A stretch of DNA of 64,000 bases from Acidimicrobiia bacterium (GTDB lineage Bacteria; Actinomycetota; Acidimicrobiia; Spongiisociales; UBA11373), in assembly GCA_030584185.1 (NCBI GenBank), contig CP129495.1, positions 1,143,628 through 1,207,627 on the forward strand, in the 5' to 3' direction. This document shows, piece after piece, positions 57,549-64,000 of this stretch; position 1 is the first letter of the stretch; every line of letters begins with the position of its first letter. A model generated the notes under the pieces. That model saw only the letters and a list, made by a program, of their open reading frames with translations, made no database searches and had not been told where the DNA came from. The position numbers were made by a program, and so were the translations under genes.

Positions 57549-59206
57549 TCGATGCCGTTCCCGGGTCAAGATCCCGCTTGGCGGTCTTCGCCGTCGTGGC
57601 GGCGATCACGTTCTCGCTGATCGCGTTCATCGTGGGAATGGTCGAAGAACCGTATCACATAGACGAGCTGCGGCAGGCTGGGTATTACGAGCGACCGATC
57701 TCGGGCGTGATCGAGCAGTCGATGGCCCAGGATCAGCCCCCTCTGGACGCCATCATCGGCTCTGTCACCCAGAAGGTCGTCGGGGTCGGTGACATCCGGC
57801 AGCGACTCCATCCGGTCGTCTTCGGCGTCGCCGCACTGATCCTGTTGGCGACCCTGCTGTGGCAGGAGGGCCTGCGGCTCGGCGCCGCCGCAGCCGTCCT
57901 CGCCCTGGGAACGGCGCCACTGGTCGTCAGCTACATCGCCTACGCCCGGCCATACGCATTCCCCCTGTTCCTCGAGATCGCCTTCGTGTTTTCGGCCACT
58001 CGTTGGCTGGAGTCGGGTCGCTGGTGGCACGGCGCCGTGCTGACAGTCACCGCCATGTTGTTGCCGCTGTCGCGCGCCGTCGAACCCGGGATCTTCCTCT
58101 TCCTTGCGTTCGGATCGCTGTTCGTCTTTCACAGGCTTGGACGCCTCCCGGCGGGGGGCGCCGCTCTGCTCCCCCTGGTGGCCACCGGTGCTGCGACCCT
58201 GCTCGTGGCGGCACCCGTTTCCGTCGCCCTCCTGGACGAGGTGTCCGCCTACACCGATACTCAGCAGGTCGACGTCTTGGAGAGACTCGGGAGGCTGGTA
58301 ACCGACCTACCCGCAGCCCTGGATGGGGCATTCAGACCTGCATGGATCGCACTCGCCATCATCGTCTTCGCCGGATCGATTCCCAAGGTGAGGAAGCGCC
58401 TCTTCGAACTCTGGTGGATCTGGCCCGTGGCCCTCATGCCGCTGGGTTTCGCAGCGGCCTTCATGATCACCGCCCGACCGAGCCAACCGTTCTACGAGCG
58501 CTACGCCTTCTCCTGGTGGCTCCCGTTCGCCGTCATCTTCGGCTTCGTCACCGAGTGGGCCATCGAGAGGAGCGGCGCGCCGCTGGGGAGGGCCGCCGTG
58601 GGGGTCACCCTCTCCGCCTTCCTGGCGATCGGCGCCGTGGCGCTCGTCGACGACCTCCGCACCGACGAGTGGGGCGACTACGAACCACTCACGATGCTGG
58701 TCGAGCGCACAGCCACCCCCGAGACGATCGTCTTCTTCGACAACGTCCGACCGCTGGGGGCGTACCGCGCCGGGTACGCGGGTCGAGGTCGCTACGGCAC
58801 CCACCCAGGCACGATCATGCGCTGGGTGGTAGAGAATCCAGGGCTCGTTGGACCACAAGCACCCTTCCTGATCGCCCTCAACGGGCCTGCGGTCGAAGTG
58901 GCCGACTGGACGGCGACCGAGGCCTCACCAGGCATGGTGCTCTACACCCCGGACCATCCTGTGGCCGGGCCCAGCGAAGCGGCGCACTGGCTGGTCGAGT
59001 TTGGCCGAACCTTCCCGACGGCCGACGGCGCCTACCTGCGAATCGCCGGGGCCGCCCTGTACGACCACGCGGGAGAGACCGATCGAGCATGTGCCGAGGT
59101 GGCGGCGCTCCTGGAGACCGATCCGAGCCTGGCCGAAGTGGTAGAAAGAACCGTCAGCGGGAAGCCGCTGGCAGCCACGCTCGCCGCCTGCCCAGAAGGA
59201 GCGTGA
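57545..59206 (+). CDS. GT-C family membrane glycosyltransferase-like protein
   Basis: A 553-residue protein with about ten helices. EEPYHIDELRQAGYY in the first loop carries the D-E motif of the family, followed by DQPPLDAIIG, a common second feature. The C-terminal part (about 370-553) is soluble and ends in a short helical, Cys-containing region. GTG 57545 overlaps the stop of the preceding GT2 gene (GTGA), making a donor-synthase and transferase pair. Confidence 0.8.
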   Translation: MIDAVPGSRSRLAVFAVVAAITFSLIAFIVGMVEEPYHIDELRQAGYYERPISGVIEQSMAQDQPPLDAIIGSVTQKVVGVGDIRQRLHPVVFGVAALILLATLLWQEGLRLGAAAAVLALGTAPLVVSYIAYARPYAFPLFLEIAFVFSATRWLESGRWWHGAVLTVTAMLLPLSRAVEPGIFLFLAFGSLFVFHRLGRLPAGGAALLPLVATGAATLLVAAPVSVALLDEVSAYTDTQQVDVLERLGRLVTDLPAALDGAFRPAWIALAIIVFAGSIPKVRKRLFELWWIWPVALMPLGFAAAFMITARPSQPFYERYAFSWWLPFAVIFGFVTEWAIERSGAPLGRAAVGVTLSAFLAIGAVALVDDLRTDEWGDYEPLTMLVERTATPETIVFFDNVRPLGAYRAGYAGRGRYGTHPGTIMRWVVENPGLVGPQAPFLIALNGPAVEVADWTATEASPGMVLYTPDHPVAGPSEAAHWLVEFGRTFPTADGAYLRIAGAALYDHAGETDRACAEVAALLETDPSLAEVVERTVSGKPLAATLAACPEGA

Positions 59207-59215
59207 TCTCAGCCG

Positions 59216-61885
59216 ATGACCGTGGATCGCACCAACCGCATCAGCGAGCGCTACTACGGGACCCACGGCACCGCCGACTCGCAGGACCACGAGCGACGAC
59301 GGATCCACTGGCTGTGCTCGCAGGTGACCGGAAAGCGGGTGCTCGACGTCGGCTCATCGCAGGGGATAGTCGCCATCCTGCTCGCCAGGGAGGGCGCCTC
59401 CGTGGTCGGCGCCGAGATCGACGAGACGGCACATGCCTACGCCCTGGCCGAACGCGGGGCTGAGCCTGAGGCGGTCCAGGATCGTCTCGAGTTCGTACTC
59501 ACCGACGGATCCTTGAGTCCTTTCGAGGACGACTCCTTCGACACGGTCGTGATGGGCGAGGTTATCGAGCACCTGATCGATCCCCGGGCCCTGGTGGATC
59601 AGGCTCGTCGCGTGCTCGAGGCCGGAGGCAGGCTGGTGATCACCACCACCCTCGGCCTCTTCCCAGATGTGGATCACAAGGAGCCGCTGCTGCCCAGCGA
59701 TCTGGTCGATCTCTTCGGCGACTGGTTCGACCTGAACGACTCCACCTACGTCGCCTTTCCGGACGGCCGGTTCAGCCACATCGGGATGTCGATGACCCTG
59801 CGCTCCTCGCCGGGCGACGAAGCGTCTCGCAGCCGCTTCCTGCCCCCACTGCAGGAGCTCACCGAACGCTGCCTCCTCGACGTGCAGCGGGGCGCCGAGC
59901 AGGCCCGTCTGAGGTATCTGTCCGCCGCCGAACGGGCTTCGTCGGCCGAAGCGGAGGCGCAACGCGGGCGCCAACTCCTCGCCGAGGCGCGGCATCGCCT
60001 GGGGACGGCCCGGTCCCTCCCTCCTCCCGAGCCGCGCCCCGAGGCGATAGCACTGCAGATCGCAGCCGCCCAGGATCGACATTCCGATGCGCGTTACGAG
60101 GCAGACGTGCTCAAGTCCTGGAGGGCTGCAAGGCTGGGCATGGCCCTCGGCGGGTCCGGCAGTCTTCGGGGACTCCTCGGACTCCCCCGGCGCCTGGGGC
60201 GGGCGCTGCACCGCATGCCGGCACCCAAGCCTCCTATCCACACCGATGTCCCCACCCTCACCGCCACCCTTGCCGGGGTGACCAGATGGCGGGAACGGCA
60301 CGACTTCCCGTGGATCAGGGTCCTCCAATGGGGGTCGCCTGCGCCGACCTTCGCCACCGTGGCCCGTCACCTACCCCTGCCCGAAGGCGCCGGCGAACTC
60401 GACGCGGTCCTGGAGGAGGGGATCGACATGCTGATCCTCGAGCCGGGTGGTCAGGCGCCACCTCTGGAGGCCATTCACGCCGTCGCAGCAGCCGGCGTCC
60501 CGGTGGTGCTGCTCGCCTCCACCCACGACGACCTCGGCCTGGCCCCACTGGCATCGCTGGTCGTCGCCGAAGACCCGATGATCGCAGCATCGGCCCGGCG
60601 GCACGCCGGGGTGGAGGTACTCGCAGTTGCGCCCTGCGTCGATGTCTCGGTGGCCAACCCGATCGGTTGGAGACGCGATCCCGAGCCGAACGTGGCCCTG
60701 ATCCTGCCTTACCCCGACCTGCCCTCTCGCAGCCTTGCCGACGACCATCTGGTCGCAGCACTGGAGTCGCGACTCGTGGTGTACGGCACCAGGGCACGAC
60801 TCCCGCGACGCCTTCGCAGGCGCGCCCGACCCGAGGTGACCTCGACACGGATGCTGGCGGAGATCGCCAAGCGCCACGCCGCCGTCTTGGCGCTCCCTGA
60901 CATGTACGGCACGGAAGCCGAGTTCGTCGGTGCCGTTCTGAGCGTTCTGGCGGCGGGAACGCCCGTGATCACCCCCGGGTCGGCCCTGCTCTCGGAGATG
61001 CTCCCCCTCGACGCAGTCCTCGGGGTTGCCTCGGGTGAGGAGGCCGGCGGCGTGGCGGAGCGCCTCGTGGCCGACCCGATCGAGCGGGAGCGCCGGGGCG
61101 TCATGGGACGCCGGCCGGTGCTGTCCAACCACACCACCCGGCAGCGCTTCGAGCGGATCCTGACGGCGCTGCGGATCCCGGGCGACACCACGGAACGCAT
61201 CTCGGTTCTCCTCGCCACACGCCGACCGGGCTTCCTCGACAGGGCGATCTCCAATGTCGAACGCCAGGCCGGGGTGGCCATCGAATTGGTCCTCGTCCTC
61301 CATGGCGGAGGCTTCCAGGATGCGGAGGTCGAGCGGCTCACGACGAACCGACCCTTCCCGGTGAAGGTGGTCCGGGCGCCGGCCACCTGGACCTTCGGCG
61401 ACTGCCTCAACGCCGGGCTGGCGGTGACGACCGGCGAGTTCGTCACCAAGATGGACGACGACGATTGGTATGGGGCGGAACACCTGGCCGACCTGCTGAT
61501 CGCCCACCGGTTCTCGGGCGCCGACATCGTGGGGAAACCGGCGGCCTGGCTGCACCTGGAGGCGACCGACCAGACCGCCCTTCGCCCCACCTGGGTGCCC
61601 GAGCGCTTCCAGCGCCATGTCGCCGGAGGCACCATGTTCATGCGGCGCGAAGTCGTCACCCGGCTCGGCTTCGAACGCCGGCACAAGAGCGTCGACGTTT
61701 CGCTGTACCGCCGGGCACGCGACGCCGGATGCAGCATGTACGTCACCCACGCCTTCGGGTATGTCCTGGTCCGCCACGGCGACCACACCTGGAAGGTCGA
61801 GGACGGTGAGATGCTTGCAGGCACGGAACACCTCTGGGAGGGACGCCGCCTCGATCTCGCCCTCGTCGACGAGGGGGGACGATGA
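59216..61885 (+). CDS. Methyltransferase fused to glycosyltransferase domains (889 aa)
   Basis: A three-part cytoplasmic protein. Residues about 35-190 form a class I SAM methyltransferase: VLDVGSSQGIVAILLA (motif I), FDTVVMGEVIEHL and VLEAGGRLVITTT. A charged helical linker, probably coiled coil (about 205-275), leads to a middle region (about 330-640) with alternating strands and helices that may be a GT-B-like domain. The C-terminus (about 660-889) is a GT2 domain with ISVLLATRRPGFLDRAI, KMDDDDWYG and YRRARDAGCSM. Such a fusion could cap or modify a growing glycan by methylation. ATG 59216; the stop overlaps the next start by 4 nt. Confidence 0.8.
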   Translation: MTVDRTNRISERYYGTHGTADSQDHERRRIHWLCSQVTGKRVLDVGSSQGIVAILLAREGASVVGAEIDETAHAYALAERGAEPEAVQDRLEFVLTDGSLSPFEDDSFDTVVMGEVIEHLIDPRALVDQARRVLEAGGRLVITTTLGLFPDVDHKEPLLPSDLVDLFGDWFDLNDSTYVAFPDGRFSHIGMSMTLRSSPGDEASRSRFLPPLQELTERCLLDVQRGAEQARLRYLSAAERASSAEAEAQRGRQLLAEARHRLGTARSLPPPEPRPEAIALQIAAAQDRHSDARYEADVLKSWRAARLGMALGGSGSLRGLLGLPRRLGRALHRMPAPKPPIHTDVPTLTATLAGVTRWRERHDFPWIRVLQWGSPAPTFATVARHLPLPEGAGELDAVLEEGIDMLILEPGGQAPPLEAIHAVAAAGVPVVLLASTHDDLGLAPLASLVVAEDPMIAASARRHAGVEVLAVAPCVDVSVANPIGWRRDPEPNVALILPYPDLPSRSLADDHLVAALESRLVVYGTRARLPRRLRRRARPEVTSTRMLAEIAKRHAAVLALPDMYGTEAEFVGAVLSVLAAGTPVITPGSALLSEMLPLDAVLGVASGEEAGGVAERLVADPIERERRGVMGRRPVLSNHTTRQRFERILTALRIPGDTTERISVLLATRRPGFLDRAISNVERQAGVAIELVLVLHGGGFQDAEVERLTTNRPFPVKVVRAPATWTFGDCLNAGLAVTTGEFVTKMDDDDWYGAEHLADLLIAHRFSGADIVGKPAAWLHLEATDQTALRPTWVPERFQRHVAGGTMFMRREVVTRLGFERRHKSVDVSLYRRARDAGCSMYVTHAFGYVLVRHGDHTWKVEDGEMLAGTEHLWEGRRLDLALVDEGGR

Positions 61886-63414
61886 GCGGCAGGCCAGCAT
61901 CACCGCCACCACCGGCGATGGTCCCGGGCAACGATTGGCGACTCCTCGAACCATCCGCACTGGGGCGCTGGCGGCCGACCCTCCCGGTGACGGTGGTCAT
62001 CCCCTACTACGAGCGGCCGGGTCCCCTCCGCCTGGTGCTCGCCGGTCTCACCGCCCAGTCCTACCCGCGGCACCTGATCGAGATCGTCGTCGCCGACGAC
62101 GGCTCCACGGCACCGCCCGAGGTCGACGGGATCGAGGGGCTGCCGACCACCACGGTGGTGGCTCAACCCGATCTGGGGTTCCGCCTAGCCGCTGCTCGCA
62201 ACCTGGGCGCTCGCCATGCCGGAGGGGAGATCCTCGTCTTCCTCGACTCCGACATGATCCCCGCCAGAACCCTGGTCGAGGCGCACGCCCGATGGCACCA
62301 CGCCGCATCCGGCCTGGTCACCATCGGGATGCGGCGCCACGGCGACTTCACCGGGGTCGAACCCGACGCCGTCGCCGGGGCGGTCGCCGGCGGGACACTG
62401 GAGTCTCTCGCCGGCACCGGCCCCCACGAGAGGCCCGCATGGATCGTCGACCACCTGCGAAGAACTGAAGACCTAACCCGCCACTCCGAGGATGCCTACC
62501 GAATTGCCAGCGGCGGCAACCTCGGGGTCTGCCGCAACCTGTTCGAGGAGGCCGGCGGATTCGATGAGTCGTTCAAGCAGTGGGGAGGCGAGGACAACGA
62601 GTTCGGCTACCGGCTGATGCAGCTGGGAGCGGTGGTGATCCCGGAGCCGGCGGCGCTGGCCTGGCATGACGGTCCCGGCGAAGAGCCTTCCGAGCAGGAG
62701 ATGCGCTCGCTGCGGTCGCAGCGGCGGCGGCTGCGACACCTGATCGCCGACCCCGGGTACCGCCAGCCGGCACCGGGAAGGACCTACGAGCGACCGGCCG
62801 TCGTCGTGGAGGTGCCGGCCGACGGAGCCACCCTCGGTGTCGTCGAGGCGTGTGTCGGCACCATCCTGGCCGGCGACTTCCACGACCTCGTGGTGGCGGT
62901 GACCGGGGTAGGCGCCGAGGACGCAGTCGCCCTACACCGCGAGTTCGACCCGGATCCGCGGGTGCGGGTCGACCCCGGCGTCGAGGAGCTGGCCGCCCTG
63001 GAGCGATTCGCCTGGATGGTGGCCCGGCTGAGTTCGCCCACCCTGGTCGGGCCATGCTCCCTCGGCGCCATCGTGGATGTCATGAAGGCCGACGGCCCGG
63101 GTGTGGTGCGCGCCGACCTCGGTGGCGCGACCATGGACTGCATCAAGGTACGGGCGCGAGCCCGGGCCGAGATGGCACAGGCGATCGCCCCCGTGCCCGA
63201 ACGACGCGACATTGCGGCCAATCTGTTCGGGAGCGCCGACTTCGAACCCGAGTCACTCGGACCGGTGATACGCCCCGATTCCGCCCACCTGCTGGCCGAG
63301 AACCGGTCGCTGCGGGGGTACGCCGAGTCGCTTTCCGGGCGCAAGGCGATCCGCATCGCCGACCTGCTCGGACGGCTGATGCGTCCCTGGCGGTGGCGCA
63401 GGCGTCGTTCCTGA
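61882..63414 (+). CDS. Family 2 glycosyltransferase with unknown C-terminal domain
   Basis: A 510-residue protein. The GT-A core (about 35-280) shows VTVVIPYYERPGPLRLVL, VVADDGSTAPP, VFLDSDMIPARTL and WGGEDNEFGYRLMQLG, the arrangement of chondroitin-synthase/galactosyltransferase-like GT2 enzymes. The last 210 residues, with a strand-rich segment (VVVEVPADGATLGVV) and a basic end (RPWRWRRRRS), are not recognised. ATG 61882 overlaps the previous stop (ATGA). Confidence 0.83.
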   Translation: MSGRPASPPPPAMVPGNDWRLLEPSALGRWRPTLPVTVVIPYYERPGPLRLVLAGLTAQSYPRHLIEIVVADDGSTAPPEVDGIEGLPTTTVVAQPDLGFRLAAARNLGARHAGGEILVFLDSDMIPARTLVEAHARWHHAASGLVTIGMRRHGDFTGVEPDAVAGAVAGGTLESLAGTGPHERPAWIVDHLRRTEDLTRHSEDAYRIASGGNLGVCRNLFEEAGGFDESFKQWGGEDNEFGYRLMQLGAVVIPEPAALAWHDGPGEEPSEQEMRSLRSQRRRLRHLIADPGYRQPAPGRTYERPAVVVEVPADGATLGVVEACVGTILAGDFHDLVVAVTGVGAEDAVALHREFDPDPRVRVDPGVEELAALERFAWMVARLSSPTLVGPCSLGAIVDVMKADGPGVVRADLGGATMDCIKVRARARAEMAQAIAPVPERRDIAANLFGSADFEPESLGPVIRPDSAHLLAENRSLRGYAESLSGRKAIRIADLLGRLMRPWRWRRRRS

Positions 63415-63441
63415 CGAGCCGATGCATCTAGTGTCCCCGGC

Positions 63442-64000
63442 ATGATCCTCGTCACCGGTGCCACCGGATTCGTCGGCAGGGCGGTCATGGGGCGCATGCC
63501 GGAGGCCACCGGAGTGTCGACCCGCGACCTCGACCTGCGCCACCCGGAGGCGGTCACCCAGTACTTCTCCGATCATCGCCCGGAGGTCGTGGTCCACCTC
63601 GCTGCTCGTGTCGGGGGGATCCTGGAGAACACCGATCACCCCGCCGACATGATCCTCGACAACGTGCTCATCGATGGCGGCGTCCTCGGGGCGATGCGCC
63701 ACTTCCCCCCGCGACACGCAGTGACCATTCTCTCCGCGTGCATGTACCCGGACTCGGTGGACGAGGACCTCTACCCGATGACCGAGGACCTCATAGACCG
63801 GGGGCCGCCACCGCCCTCCAATGCCCCGTACGCCGGTGCCAAGCGAGCGTTGTGGTACGCCATCACCGCCCTCCACGACCAGTACCGGATCCCCTACACC
63901 GCCCTGGTCCCGGTGAACATCTATGGGCCGTTCGATCATTTCGGATCCCGAAAGTCCCACTTCCTGGCGGCGGCGGTGCACAAGATCGAGGCCGCTCGTG
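63442..64000 (+). CDS. GDP-L-fucose-synthase-like epimerase/reductase (3' end cut by window)
   Basis: Translated directly from 63442; the frame is open to the window edge, giving the first 186 residues. MILVTGATGFVGRAVM is the NAD(P) motif, VVHLAARVGGI and SACMYPDSVDEDLYPMTED match GDP-fucose synthase (Fcl/WcaG), and YAGAKRALW supplies Tyr-x3-Lys; PVNIYGPFDHF is also typical. With gmd upstream it completes a GDP-mannose to GDP-6-deoxyhexose route, though the exact product is not settled because related reductases make other sugars. The gap from the previous gene is 27 bp. Confidence 0.88.
   Translation, partial: MILVTGATGFVGRAVMGRMPEATGVSTRDLDLRHPEAVTQYFSDHRPEVVVHLAARVGGILENTDHPADMILDNVLIDGGVLGAMRHFPPRHAVTILSACMYPDSVDEDLYPMTEDLIDRGPPPPSNAPYAGAKRALWYAITALHDQYRIPYTALVPVNIYGPFDHFGSRKSHFLAAAVHKIEAAR

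Overview
The window is high-GC DNA (roughly two thirds G+C by eye) with dense genes, GTG/TTG starts, many 1-8 bp stop/start overlaps and actinobacterial-type gene pairs (PspA with a TPM-like membrane protein, VapBC, long-form RmlA, TDP-rhamnose genes). The abundance of secreted proteins ending in cell-wall-binding type 2 (CWB2, Pfam PF04122 family) repeats suggests a Gram-positive Actinomycetota, possibly class Acidimicrobiia; the class is an inference and no rRNA gene is present to test it.

Region 1 (1-16.6 kb) is mixed housekeeping and accessory DNA: the end of a DUF2927-like secreted protein; a CHASE-type sensor kinase, a solitary DNA methyltransferase and a 55-residue zinc-ribbon protein on the minus strand; a very unusual 1038-residue protein (HTH domain, membrane segment, 18 copies of an 18-bp acidic repeat, four almost identical 363-bp Ig-like modules, acidic tail); a membrane Fe-S oxidoreductase; a UbiA prenyltransferase; a PspA plus TPM-like membrane pair; a VapBC module whose antitoxin reading frame is disrupted; a proC-proline dehydrogenase overlap pair; a VOC protein and a GT-C glycosyltransferase.

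Region 2 (16.8-37.7 kb) carries seven secreted CWB2 proteins: an M15 peptidase with FG-GAP/VCBS-like repeats, a short degenerate one, an FN3 protein, a SpoIID-like protein, a subtilisin-like protease, an M23 peptidase and a GH26-like protein. Six of the seven end in exactly three CWB2 repeats. UDP-glucose dehydrogenase and three glycosyltransferases are interleaved.

Region 3 (37.7-64 kb) is an extracellular polysaccharide locus. It starts after a cluster of palindromic REP-like elements and holds a DUF354 protein, a flippase-like protein (lysylphosphatidylglycerol synthase membrane family), many GT2/GT4 glycosyltransferases, an O-antigen-ligase-like polymerase, a Wzx-like flippase, UDP-GlcNAc 2-epimerase, a complete dTDP-rhamnose set in the order rfbC-rfbB-rfbA-rfbD, GDP-mannose 4,6-dehydratase, GT-C membrane transferases, a methyltransferase-glycosyltransferase fusion and, cut by the window end, a GDP-fucose-synthase-like gene. 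Together regions 2 and 3 look like a cell-surface system: one half makes a rhamnose/fucose-type and uronate-type glycan, the other supplies wall enzymes carrying a shared three-repeat wall anchor. That the anchor binds that glycan is a hypothesis by analogy with the clostridial CWB2 system, not something the sequence shows.
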